A model generated the notes under the pieces. It did no database searches, had not been told where the DNA came from, and saw nothing but the letters and a program-made list of their open reading frames with translations. Positions 45,080-57,318 of a stretch of DNA of 64,000 nt are shown one piece after another (the first letter of the stretch is position 1; each line of letters starts with the position of its first letter). This DNA comes from Rotaria sordida (Eukaryota; Rotifera; Eurotatoria; Philodinida; Philodinidae). Location of the stretch: contig CAJNOL010001101.1 in NCBI GenBank assembly GCA_905250125.1, forward strand, positions 1 through 64,000, read 5' to 3'. The position numbers and the translations under genes are program-made.

Positions 45080-47396
45080 TCAATACAACGTTGCATTGAT
45101 TTTCATCGCTGTAATTCTATACAGTATACTTGCTATAGATTTATCATCAGCATTTAATGAATTATGTTTATCATATTGATTAACGTGAACTTTTGATGAT
45201 ACTGAACTTATCATTTTATGTTCATGTTTTGGTTCAATATTATAACATTTTTCACATGTTGTAGGAGATGAACTAAATGTTTGTTTTTTTGAATAATTTA
45301 CCTCTTTGTATTTTTCCATAGTTGAATATATTGTAGATAGTAAATAAGTAGAATTCGATATTTGATTTGCTGTTTGTTTCAATTTTTTGTTTTCATATGT
45401 ATTTGCAGATTTACGTTTACCACATATCTAAATTAAAATAAGAAATCAAATCTAAAATTAAGATTTAAATAGCAACTATTAAAACTATAGAATAATTTTA
45501 ATCTATGCGATTGTTTGTTGAACTCGATTATCATTCTTTTCTACTTACTTCGATTGAATCTTCTGATTCAAATGGGTTATCTAAGTCTTCATATTCTTCT
45601 TGTTCAAGTTCTAAAATGTAAACAAATAAAATTTGATTTTTATTATCAATATTAAAATATACTATTAATATTATTTTCAATAATAATTGGCCAAAAATCA
45701 CCATCGAAATATGGAATGTCAATAACTGTTTGTACTTGATTATCCAAACAATCTTGCATAATATCCTAAATTAACAACATAAAAAATAAAATATCAACTA
45801 CTACTCAATTGAGTAGATTTTTTTAAAATTCTTCTTTTTTTATACGAAGAAATCACATGATAAGTTCAATGCCATTAAAAACTGTTATCTATTTATCGGG
45901 ATACTATTTTATATAATAATTAACTCAAAAACTAGACACTGTAGTTTTACATACTAGCGAGAACCCATGCATACTGCATGGCAGCTTTTTTTCTTTAACG
46001 TACGACCTCAAAACTTCAGCCTTTCACTCGCTAATGGACACCCAAACACTCGACATTATGTACATAGAAACCCTACCGCGTATTATCATTATATCGCTCA
46101 TAGCTCATGTAGTCTTACAGTCTTATATTTCTTGTAGCTCTTACAGCCTTACCCTTTGTAGCCTAACCTCCTTAGAGCGTCTCCGCCTTATAGCGTTCTT
46201 CCCTTATAGCCTTACCTCCTTATTGTCTTACCTTCTTATAGCGTTCCCCCTTATAGTCGAGTTCCACCGTTGCCTTACACCCTTATTGCCTTATCCCTTT
46301 ATAGCCTCACTCCTCACAGCCTTATTTGACCTTTAATTTTTTACCCGGGATAGAGAAATACAAACAGACACTGAACATTATATATATAGATTGTTTTAAA
46401 CAGTAATAAAATGAAGCACCTTTAAGAATTCTGAGATCTTTTTTGGCACTTTTATTGAAAGAGAAACGCTTTTTTTGTTGAATTAACAAAGGTATCATAT
46501 AAATATATATTTTTTACCTTATAATTAATAACAATACGTTCTGCAATTGCTCTATCAAGCATTTTTTTACACCAGTCTTGCAGACGTTTTGATTTCAGCA
46601 TGCGTTGTTCTGGTGGATGGCGATGAAATATATAATCAATACCTTCACTTGCTGGACAAGCCCATATATGAGCATACATATATCCATGTTGTTTAATATA
46701 ATTCAAATAACCAATTAAAATTTCATGATAAACATCTGTACGATAAATCTTTGGTTGAAAAAAATATACTGCATCGAAATATGATATATAAACACGACGT
46801 GTGTTTGGTGTAGGACAATATTCATCATATTCTTGTACATACATACCACAGAAAACAATATCAATACCATTGATTTCTTGAAAAGCAAATATAGCTTTTG
46901 TTCGATATGGATAACCATTTGTTGCTTGATATGGATAATATTTCTTTAATTGTAGTTTTACTACGCATATTCTATCATTTGAAGATAATATTCGAATTGT
47001 CGCATGATCTGTTTGACAATCTTGATTGTGCAAAAAATGATTGACACGTTTTTCTAATTGTGATGATAAATCATTTACTGGTAATTTTGATGCTATATAA
47101 TGATTTTCTTTACGTTTTATATTATATTGATGTATACATGTTTTACATATAAAATCTGCAGGTCAAATTTCATCTAAATGTAATGCACATACTTGATGCC
47201 AACGACGTGTACAAACGATACAATCAATCATTATTTCAGGTTTTTTTATATCATTTTTAGCTAAGAAAAATAATGATTTTGGTATTTCAATTGTTTATTT
47301 GATGCATCAATATGTACTATCATTGGTTCCATATTATCATTGTTTGACAATTGTGAATGAGATTCAATCATCATCATCACTGCGTTTCGTTTTTAA
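45080..47396 (-). pseudogene. CBP/p300-like histone acetyltransferase gene, broken
   Basis: Minus-strand exons are 47396-46518, 45765-45663, 45610-45549 and 45427-about 45080 (GT-AG, in phase). The first covers the PHD/RING tail (DCIVCTRRWHQVCALHLDEI, ADFICKTC) and most of the HAT domain: YPYRTKAIFAFQEINGIDIV, MYVQEYDEYCPTPNTRRVYI, YHEILIGYLNYIKQHGYMYA, HIWACPASEGIDYIFHRHPP, EQRMLKSKRLQDWCKKML. The next exons give DIPYFDGDFWPIIIENNIN and KLEQEEYEDLD, then STIYSTMEKYKE, in p300 order. A TGA at 47163-47165 replaces the tryptophan of the conserved IIWPAGF block, and a one-base frame change lies near 47295. No bromodomain, KIX or TAZ/ZZ region is present. Intact p300 acetylates histones as a transcription coactivator. 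This copy looks like a partial, decaying duplicate. Confidence 0.75.
46105..46332. repeat. Pyrimidine-rich minisatellite (cttatagccttacc)n, intronic
   Basis: Imperfect 12-20-bp units built around CTTATAGCCTTACC/CTTATTGCCTTAC fill about 230 bp. They lie within the 752-nt intron of the p300-like gene. The 100-codon frame over them is low-complexity. Confidence 0.7.
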
Positions 47397-47918
47397 TCAT
47401 CGAAAACCTAGAAATATGAAGTAAAGAATATTAATTGTATAAGAAAATGATGATGATGATGATGATGGATGGTTAGTTTCGTTACTTTAAGGAATAGTAT
47501 TGTTGCTATTCTAGTCCATCACTTCTTATGGAGCACAAGCTTATATATACGCAAAAGAGAGTAAGGTCACAAGATAGACAAGAAGAATGACTAGACAGTT
47601 TTTATTGGTTATGAGTTCAAAGTATCTAGTTGCATATTGTCCGAATGCTTTCATATCATTCACCCAGTAGCAATGAATTCATTATAAATGTTTTTTCATC
47701 TCAAAATAATAAACAGCCAATGTAACGTAGTCCAAAATGACTTACAATTCATCAGTATTGGTCGTCTTAACAAGAAATGCCGTATAACTAGACATAGACT
47801 ATAGTCCATTTTGTCTATTTATATTGTACAGAATCATCAGTAAATCAAAAACAAAGCAGAAAGATAAACCAATGTCGAACGTTCAATCCGACAATATTCC
47901 AGAAGTGACAATCTGAAC
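47397..47918. other. Intergenic, no gene seen
   Basis: A (ATG/GAT)n run at about 47445-47470 and otherwise unremarkable AT-rich sequence. No upstream exon of the p300-like gene is visible. Confidence 0.4.
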
Positions 47919-48340
47919 TAGGTATGCACCAGTTCCAGTCATGACTGGTACCCAGTCCGACTGGTACCCAGTCATGACTGGGTCATCAATCATTTAATCT
48001 TTAATTTATAACATGCATAATATCTCCCTCTTTCTTATAATATTATAAGAAACTCATCATAACCTATTAGAGCACTAATACGAGTTATATCATAGAATTA
48101 ATAATCAATTATTTCCATGATATGAGTCGTATTAGCTCTTTAATAGGTTAAGATGAGTTTATGATAATCTGATAAGAAAGAGGGAGGTATTATTCATGTT
48201 ATAAATTAAAGATAAAATGATTGATGACCCAGTCATGACTGCTACCAGTCGTGACTGGGTACCCAGTCATGACTGGGTACCAATCAGACTGGGTACCAGT
48301 CATGACTGGGTACCAGTCCGACTGGACTGGTGCATACCTA
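47919..48340. mobile_element. Palindromic hAT-type element with perfect 8-bp target duplication
   Basis: ATCTGAAC flanks both ends (47911-47918 and 48341-48348). Termini are taggtatgcaccagt, perfectly inverted on the right. Each end carries tandem, self-palindromic cagtcatgactgggtacc units (more on the right, about five, than on the left), probably transposase-binding sites. The inner arms (about 130 bp, for example atctttaatttataacatg) are inverted copies too, so the whole 422 bp can fold back. No coding capacity. The perfect duplication implies a fairly recent insertion. Confidence 0.9.
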
Positions 48341-48348
48341 ATCTGAAC

Positions 48349-51300
48349 TACTTTCAAATACTGTTATCAAGTTCAATTATAACATTTTGTTCATATATCA
48401 ATAAATAACAACAAAAAACAATATTTTTCATAATTAAATTAGACTAATAACATTCAGTAAAAGAAGCATTTTTTTAAATCCAAAATGATAGGATAGTAAA
48501 TTTTGTGATTATGCTAGTACAAAAAAGATTCATAGCTAAATTTAAAAGTTCTAGCCTGTTTTTATTCATATATTTTTATTATATATTGTTTATTACTATA
48601 TCTTTGTATGAAAATATCAATCAGCCTGGTTGAGTCTGAAGTCCAGCTCAGGGTACCTATGAGAGAAATTTCTATAAGGTTTCATTTTTGTTTGATGCCC
48701 GTAGTTTTCCATGAAAACAGCAATGAGATATGTTCATCTTCCTCGTGGAGGAAAATGAGTATAGATCAAATTTTAAAATATTTGGAAGATCAAAACAGGG
48801 TATTATTCGCTTTCTTCGTTTTTTGAATAGAGATGATGTTCCAAAAGCTCATTAAACTTACTATCTGAGTGATTCCATTAGAGTTATGTATATACCGAAA
48901 TCTTTTCTATCTCACAAATGTCCTGTACTTCGGATGCTGGTATTTAAGGAGTTAACATCTGAAGACTATGTAGAAACAAAACTCGTTGATTTTCCAACAT
49001 TTTTCTAACTTTTTTCTATAGTTTTTGTCTGATTGAGTCAAAAGCCACTATAGCTGATTTGTGTTTAGTTTAGTCAATTTATGTCGATTATTTCTAGGTA
49101 TAAACATTTTTTAAAACAAAGAACTAAAAACAATAATTCAATATAGAAAAAAAAAATATTCGCTATCGATTTCCATGAATCACGCATTCGGCTCGTTGCA
49201 AAAGTTTAGAGAGTGTCATGCATAGTACATTTAATATTAATTCATTTAACTATGCATGGTTTTTCATTGTGTTGGCATACAATTACGAGGAAAGATCACA
49301 ATATTCAACATTGAACCTTTTTATATTGATGACACCAGATATGATAAAGAATAAACAAATTTATAATCAAATATGCACCAGTTAACTGTTGATATTCTTG
49401 CTTGGGTGTGGGTGTGAGTGTGAGTATAGGTGTGGATCTTCTTTTTACTCTCACATCCGCACCCTTTTCTTACTAGTAGCATCTCAATATCTGATGTTGT
49501 TAAAAACTGAGGACGCCAGAAGAAAAGATATATGCACAAAAAATTTTGGCAATGTACTTTTATGTAATTATAATATCAAATTTTTTTTGAGGTATTTGGA
49601 GAAAATAAAGTATTAATTAGTTTTTCATTTAAAAACCCTCCTTATTTTTTATTTCACTTTCCTCATGTTTTACGTAATAAAATTTTTTTTTGTATTTATC
49701 TTTATTGCATAAGTATAGAAGTTTTATTTGCATTCATTCTTTGCTATAATAACACTAAAGATAAATCAACAAGTCTATTTGAAAAAGTACTTGTGCAATT
49801 CAGATAAAATAAAACTAATATATTCATAGAATTCATTCGTTTGTCTAGGTAAGAGATGATGACAATTATAACAAAATATTAAAGATTATTATTTGCCACG
49901 TGCGCATCTCGAAACATTTTAGAAGTAATATAAAAATGAGACATACAGTTTTGTCAACAGTTTAATATTTTCAATAAGAAATGTGTAAATAACAGTCAAT
50001 TACGATAGAATTACTCATTTAAGATAATGAATCTATTAAATCAAACTTAAATTGGTTAAATTTTATTGATAGAGATGCAGTTTGAATGTTAGAATCCAGT
50101 TCAATTCCGACACATGGAGATGGCTATTTTTGACTTTTTTGAGAATAACGTTGATGCATTTATCTCACTTAACATAGAAAAACGAAAAAGTGCATATTAA
50201 TCTGTTTTTATCATAGACGAATGTGAGCATGTTTAGTTTTTTGAACACGTTCCACGTCTCAAAATATTACATTTTGGATGCATTCAAATTATAAATTTAT
50301 ATCATTTTATGTGATTCTCAATTATTACACACAGACATAACAAAAACAAGACAATCATCACCGATTGAGAACTCCAAGAGATATTCGTCAAAATCATTCT
50401 TCTTGAGTTATGTATGATAAAGAACCATTCATAGACGTATGCTTTCGGGTTCTTATTCTTGTTCAATTAAGTTAACCGAAAGCTCATATATTTATTCAAA
50501 TAAATTAGAAAAGTAATCCCTTGCGTTCAGCTACTATCTTCTAAACTTAATATCATGACGCAGTCTTTTCTTGAATCACAATAACATTCCAACGACGACA
50601 CAGCACGTTGGACTCATGGATAAATTTTCGTACAGATGTAACTTCCTTTTTTTAGATATTTATCCGTACTAACTGAACTAACTATATAACTATATATTCA
50701 ACTGCTTTGAAAAAAGCGATGCATCCGAACGCGTTTCGACAAATTCGATGCATTGACAGGAGCATTCTGTCGGATGGATGTTTTTGACTCTGTGTTAGAT
50801 AGTGTTTACTCAAAGAGAGATAGTTTCTTTTAATTCTTAAACGTGATCAGAGGCATAATATGACATGAATGTGTCTCAACACGTTCTAGAATAGAAATAA
50901 AAATGTGTTTGTATGTATTTAGCCTAAAAAATGTTCCGAAACTATGAATTTTCTCTAAATACGCTCAAGAGACACGATGATCAGTGCATCTAGCTGCATC
51001 TAAAATGCGTTTGATAGTTACATGGGTACGTATCAGTTATCGCTATGATATGAATAGCTTAGATAGTAAAACAAATCATAGAAAAAATAAATCAGAAAAG
51101 GTGTGAAAATAGAGAAAAATTAATGGGACATGTACACGCACGAAAAATCTGAATACTCCTCGATGCTAATCGAGATTCCTAATTGTGGATCAGAAATACT
51201 AACGAAAACAATACGTGAAAGCGACCAAAACATTGTCATACATAGATTGTCAAAAGTTTGAGGTTGTATGAGAGATGATCGTTTTTCATGTTAGCTTTTT

Positions 51301-51594
51301 GTGAATGTCTTTGGATGGCAATCGGGAAAACGTAATTGGCATCGGAAAAACATGGTCAAAAAGTTTTAAGCATTTTTTCATTTTTTTTTGTCCGCTTGGG
51401 TAGTCAGGCAATCGTCCAAATAGAATTCAAATATTTTCTCTGCCATAAATCTAGGATAGAATTATATCAGGATGATAGCGAATTAATTTTCGAATCAACA
51501 CAGAAAATTCATCTCGTATTTATTTCTAGATTTCTTTCATCAAGTGTATGTGATATTCTACAAGTTACATAACATTTCATCAACATTACATCAA
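48349..51594. other. 3.2-kb intergenic stretch
   Basis: Apart from the TG-rich hairpin at 49403-49464 I see no gene. Frames at 48608-48826, 49389-49616 and 51336-51572 are unrecognisable and AT-biased. Confidence 0.4.
49403..49464. repeat. TGTGGG-type foldback hairpin 12
   Basis: tgggtgtgggtgtgagtgtg, agtataggtgtg, loop gatcttctttttactc, then tcacatccgcaccc. It is a compact, representative unit of the family. Confidence 0.85.
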
Positions 51595-52713
51595 ATGATC
51601 ACTGGAGCTATGAGATCGCAGCGTGTTTTTGTGGCCATTCTAATATTTGCACTTCTCTTATTCATTATATTTTCAACGTTCAAAAGTATTCTTGCATTTT
51701 CCTTCCTTTGAGCCATTCACTTGAACCGCCTAATTTCTGTCAGGATTCAGCAATGAAAGCCGACTTCGAACTGCATCCAAGACGAGAAACAACGGCAAGA
51801 AGATATATTTCTGCAACAGCTGCGCAGATTGCGTAGTTGGTCTGCCTGTTATTCCGATCAGTATCTGTTGCAACTGTATAAAGCCGATCTTGATATGTCG
51901 AGTGACGATGGTAGAATCTTATTGTTCGATGTGGGTGCCAACAAAGGATACGTTATCACGACTTGGCTATCATTATGGATCCCCAAGCTCGGGATTGATC
52001 CTCAGAGGCTACATGATTTCCTTCGCACGAGACTGAAACTGAATGATTGTGGAGCATGTAGGGATTGTAAAGAGATCGGATTCATCGACGCCAATGTCAC
52101 AAGACGTGTCAAGAAGATCGTCGAAATCTATGCCTTTGAACCATAGCAGAGCACTTATCGAGCCTTGTGTCAAGTACAACAATGGACCAACCTATCCTCT
52201 TTTCACGTGTATGATCTGGTATTCAGTAACTACACAGGGGTTGCTCTGCTAAATGCGTGTGGTACAGGAACTGAATCATGTGGACTGGCCACGAATCCCA
52301 ATATTGCAAACAGAACCCGCTATTTCGAAGTGAACATCACTACGCTGGATCATTTTACTCAGCTGCATCGAATCCATCGTCGTATCGATGTGTTGAAAAT
52401 TGATACCGAAGGATTTGATCCATTAGTGCTTCAAGGCGCTGATCGACTCTTGAATGAGCATCAAGTGCGGCTATTAATTTTCGAATATCATCGTGTTGGT
52501 ATGTGGTCAACGACAACCCTTGAGAAAGTGGTGCAAAATCTGGACCGAAAAGGCTACACATGTTACCAATTTGGTCGAACTGGAATCTTACACTTGAGTG
52601 GTTGTTGGTCTCCAAAATTCGAAACTAAAACGTGGAGTAATGTTCTCTGTGTATCGCGAAATGAGCAAATACTGATCCAATCTATCGAGAAGCTTTTAGT
52701 ACGAAAGGGTTGA
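51595..52713 (+). pseudogene. FkbM-type methyltransferase gene with in-frame TAG
   Basis: An ATG at 51595 opens a signal-anchor helix (VFVAILIFALLLFIIFSTF). After a probable intron (from about 51685), the luminal part starts near 51780 (DEKQRQEDIFLQQLRRLRSW, YSDQYLLQL). The SAM-binding motif is ILLFDVGANKGYV. The strand ending VEIYAFEP is followed by TAG at 52144-52146. The same frame then resumes at once with QSTYRALCQVQQW and runs to TGA at 52713 through the FkbM signature DVLKIDTEGFDPLVLQGADR and LLIFEYHRVGMW. FkbM enzymes O-methylate sugars or similar acceptors. The single stop sits where CAG would fit. The join of the first exon to the second also needs a frame change I could not resolve. 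Probably a young pseudogene. Confidence 0.75.
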
Positions 52714-53153
52714 AGAAAAGACAATCAGAGCTCATATCAATACTTTCAGAAGCAGGCTTACAGTTCTTTTGGTTCTATATCGCCAGAAAGAAAGTTGATT
52801 TGTTATTATTTTACTTCTGCTCATGTATCTGAGTTCATGAACAACAATTTGAAACAGAATAGAATTGAGCTAACAACAATATGAACAAGAATATTCTTTA
52901 TTTTTAGGACGTTTCAAGAAATTGATTATCATTATCAAGAACACTTGAGAATCATGATTAGTAAAATCGATACCGTTGTCAAATTTATTTTTGGCAATAT
53001 CTTCCTAATAACGAGCAGTTCACTAACTAATAAACGATATGAACGTGAGTTCATTCCAAGAAGAGATCTATGATTTCAATTAAAGCTATGTCTAACTTCT
53101 TTATATAAATGAGAGATTGCTGGTTCTGTTGCGGATGCATCATGCTTATTTGA

Positions 53154-53235
53154 AGTGGACTCGTGTTGGTGCAGATGTGAGTCGGTTGAGTGTTCGTCAG
53201 GAAACGATCCAGAATGTCACTCTCACCCCACACCC
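53154..53235. repeat. TGTGGG-type foldback hairpin 13 (degenerate)
   Basis: gtggactcgtgttggtgcag, atgtgagtcggttgag, spacer with aaacgatccag, then tgtcactctcaccccacacc. An older, decayed member with the same polarity. Confidence 0.55.
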
Positions 53236-56134
53236 TAGTTTATCTCGATTTTCAAAGTAGAGAACACATGAGGCTCTATTTTGCTTGTTTGTATGCATAT
53301 ACTTCTTCACTATGATGAAGATATGCTACAAAACCAATATTTCTTCCGTAAATCACCGTGTAGTACTGTTGTTAAAGTACACAATACAATTTTTATCTCT
53401 CGGATAATAAACTTGTACAATTATCATCTTCAAGAATATATAGAGATCTCCAATTGAAACAAATAATTTTGTGCTGGCAAGAATGATTCATATATTATTC
53501 CATTTTGCATGCATTTTCTTTTCGTTCTTTTATATACACAAGGAAGAAAAAAACCAACATAGTCATGGGAAAAAAACCACTCATCATTGTGTTCTTATCA
53601 CCTAACAATATTGGTTTTTTAATAATCAAAAGCATTAAGAACATTGTGAAAGATATATTCCTAATTGAGAACAGAACATCGAACCATACTTCACTCAGCA
53701 CAGGTAATCGATTTTATTTTTGAGACAATTCGAATCATAAGGAAGATTACAACTTTTAGACACTCATTTGATTTTATCTTTAAAGTTAGCGAACATAATA
53801 ATGAATGACGAGTATAAATGAAAAATTTTATAGTCTACGAATAAAAATTTTTATTCGGATATGTCTATAGTAACATTCTTTTCTAAGATTACCCTTGCCC
53901 TCTTAGTACCAATGATTCTTGACAAATCCAGTAGGCCAATGGAACAGTTATTGAGAATTCGTAGTTTACTATATTATGGTCATATTTTATCGCATTTATG
54001 AAGATACCCATCATTTCCGAACTGTATTGAATGTTCTACCAGCTTGGCAATAGATATATTATAAATAATCATCTGCCTAATTGATAGATATAGGCTTGAC
54101 CTTTGACGAAAATTCGAGGAGAACAACAGTACTATAGAGTGTAGACAAAATTCACATTATATTAAATCGAATACAAAAAAAAACCATGCCCATGAGTCGG
54201 TGTTTTTTTTTCTCAAGAGCTATACTATTTGTTTATGACGTTAACACACATGTGTAAGAAAGAAAAACAAATCAGGTCATACACAAAAACGAAAAAAAAA
54301 AGGTGACACATGCAGAAGCAAGGAAAAATCCAAGAATGTACGTGGAGAAAAAGATGCAATAACAATAATTACGTAGATAGAGAGAGTTGTTTTAGTCTGC
54401 ATTATTCTTCGATAGAACATCCGTTTTGAAAAAAACAACAGGTATTCATTTTTGGCCAACAATTTCATGCATTTATTTTGTAAGAACGACGAACTGGAGG
54501 AGTAGCTTTACCGCCATTCTCGGTAACGATATTTATCGAGCTACTTCACATTACAACACATGTATATATAGAATAGAGAAAGCGATAGAAAGAGAAAGGA
54601 ATATCAGTAAGAGGTGGTATCAATATCGGTACAGAAGGTACTTTATTTCTGTATAGAAAGATCGAAAAAATGTTCTCCTTATATGTAGTGACAGTAAAAA
54701 CAAAGCTCTATTTTATTATGATAAATGATGGTTACATTAATGCACATTTCAAAAAAAAACACAGGCGAGTATTTGTTTTTTTTTTAATAGCTTTTGAAAG
54801 AAAGAAGATAAAGAACTGCAGTTTTCATAGTTGAAAAAAGAAGATGAACATGCATCGAATCATCTATTATAACTTTTTCTAATATGATTTCTTAAGTTGT
54901 TTCAATCAATTTTCTAAGTACCGAAAAACTGTGTTTTCTTTTTTTAATCAGAAAATTCAAAGCAAAAAAGTAGTTTTTTTTTCATAGAAACCGACTGTGA
55001 GCTTTGACTAGTATAATTATAAACGTTGTATAATTAAATTTACTTCTGAGTCTTTTGCCAGTTTTGTAGATCTTCGATTGACGGTTTGAATACACGTCTG
55101 ATAATTGAAAACTGAATGTAAACAACCTATAGAGTAGGTTTATGTTCAAAAAGAAGAGTTGGAAACCTTAAAAAACGAAACCTAACCAAAAACCTCTATA
55201 CTATACGATTCAATGTGTCTTCATCTTCACTTGTCAACTGTGAAAAATCACAGTTCTTTATTGTGTTTCTTTCAAAAGTTTTTCAAAGCATATTCATCTG
55301 TTTTTTTCGAAATCAGTATTAATGTAACTGTTACATATTTTAAACAAAATCATTACATATAAAGAAAACTTTTCGTCAACATTTCTATACAGGAATAAAG
55401 TGCCTCCGTCACTACCTTATTATTAGTTTTTAATTGTAAAAAGGGCTCTATGAGAAAAACAACAAATACTTTTTTGAACACCGGTCAGGGATAAATTTTA
55501 TTTTCAATTTTGTCAACATTGTTGAAAAGAACATTCATTTTTACCAACAAATCGAATTTGTTTTTGATTTAAAGTCCTTGTAAAAAACTTAACCCGAATT
55601 GACTTTCTTCACCCAGTTGACTATCACGTTATTTTATTGACAAATTCACTGCGATTGGTATTTTGAAATTTACTCGACAATGGCTAAAGCGACAGAGTTC
55701 GTTTAAGTTTTATTTGATATCTCCTGAAATATCCTGCAAAATACTACCAATGATGAAATATATTTGTTGTTGACGTTAGGGACTGTATAGTCCTGAATTT
55801 ATCTTATTTTGTAGAGCTTTTAAGGACGCATTAAACCATATATAATTCAAGATCTAAAAAACAATTATTAACACTCCAAAAAATGGCCTACACTACGACG
55901 GTCTATAATAATGCTTCAAGATCACATATTTTATTATTATGTAAGAATGTCGCTTTCTATAGATTTGAATTCGTCAATTTTATAGAAAAATGCCAAGAAT
56001 CGTTCAAGTTTTTCTTAGATTGAAGTGTAAAGAAATATTATTTTATGAAAAATTTTCTTAGTTTTGTAAAATTTCTAAGAATGGAGGCGCTTAAGACCAC
56101 AAATGTGAGTATAACATTTTGATCAGAAGACGGG

Positions 56135-56637
56135 ATATATGTAGGTTTGTAGAAAAAAACTTCCTCTATCCAATGGTGTATATATTATCTGATTCTGTTT
56201 GTAAAACTAAAATCGTTTATAACTAACGAGAGAACCTTTTGTAGATGCTAAAAAGCTTTTGAGCTAAAAATTTTGTCCACCGGTAGAGATACTTAGATTA
56301 GAAAAAGCCTAACATGATATGGGCCCAAATTGTGATTTGACTGAGATATCGACTTTTTATTATAATTGTCCTATAGGACCTGGCTTTCTTCATAATATCA
56401 GAGTTTCGAATTTAGTTCTGAAACTTTGCCCAAATCAAGATCTTAATCACCTTTTAGACTTTTTCTAGTCTATGCACCACTATCTGTGGAGAAAATTTGA
56501 GCTCAAAAGCTTTTTAGCACTTGAAAAGGTTCTCACGTAAGCCAAAACCGAACTGAAAATCGGTACACAACAGAATTTGATAATACATACATCATTGAAT
56601 AGAGGAAGTCTTCTTGTACAAATCTACATAAATTTCG
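56135..56637. repeat. Large foldback, arms about 225 bp, almost no spacer
   Basis: The sequence is an imperfect palindrome centred near 56386. Matching blocks include aacttcctctatccaatg against gacttcctctattcaatg, gagaacctttt, gctaaaaagcttttgagct on both sides, and gattagaaaaagcct against gactagaaaaagtct. Arms are roughly 75-80% alike by eye. No terminal duplication or coding capacity is seen. Confidence 0.75.
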
Positions 56638-57318
56638 TTTTTTGTTCAAAAATCGATCTATAAGTTATAGTTGCTTTTCATTTACTTAGATAAATATTTT
56701 GAATTGTATTTTCTTTTTTTTTGAAAATAGAAACTTGTTTACTACAGATCAAAGATTATGAAAATCATTGATTCAACTATCAATAAATTACTATTTAGCA
56801 CACCTATTATGTAGTGTTTAAACGACAAAAACGCGATTCTTATATATCGCCTTGAAAAATTTTTTGTTTTTTGTTTTTTTTGATAAATGAGTATTTGAAC
56901 AATACAGCACTATTTAAACACTGTAACGTTATGTATAGCTTAGATGGCAAAAGAGCGTCCCTTTCCAACTACCTTAGATAGGCTTTTACGAAACGAAGTT
57001 TATACAAAATAAATTTTTTCTGAGATAGAAATGGAATTTGAAATGTTGAATATTGCAAGTACGAAAAATGTCCTGCATCATCCAGAACTAATCGTCGTTC
57101 TGAGAGAAGCAATTTTCGTCAAAATATATCTGCAAATGTAAATTACTTCCGAGTTCTTAATGCAATTGCCTACATGAAATAGTAAAGTTGAATTAATCAA
57201 CTGATATATCTTTTTTTCAGACCTATACTTCGCCTTATTTTCGTTTCAATAATAACAAATATTTAATAACTATTTAACGGTAAATGAATTATTATTTCGA
57301 GTAAGATCTATCGCTTCA

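Larger units (their letters stand above)
52714..57318. other. 4.6-kb intergenic stretch
   Basis: No gene is supported. It contains the degenerate TG-rich hairpin at 53154-53235 and the large foldback at 56135-56637. Small frames at 53051-53233, 53495-53723, 54277-54468 and 54426-54656 are not recognisable. Confidence 0.45.

Noticed and set aside
46034-46336. 100-codon frame in the pyrimidine-rich minisatellite
   Set aside because: Low-complexity translation of (cttatagccttacc)n units inside an intron of the opposite strand.
47163-47165. Use of TGA as tryptophan (altered genetic code)
   Set aside because: Intact genes in the window end in TGA and use TGG for Trp, and the same p300 copy also has a frame change. 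Decay explains it better.
52144-52146. Intron removing the TAG in the FkbM gene
   Set aside because: The only GT...ATAG segment covering it would delete the conserved VEIYAFEP strand.
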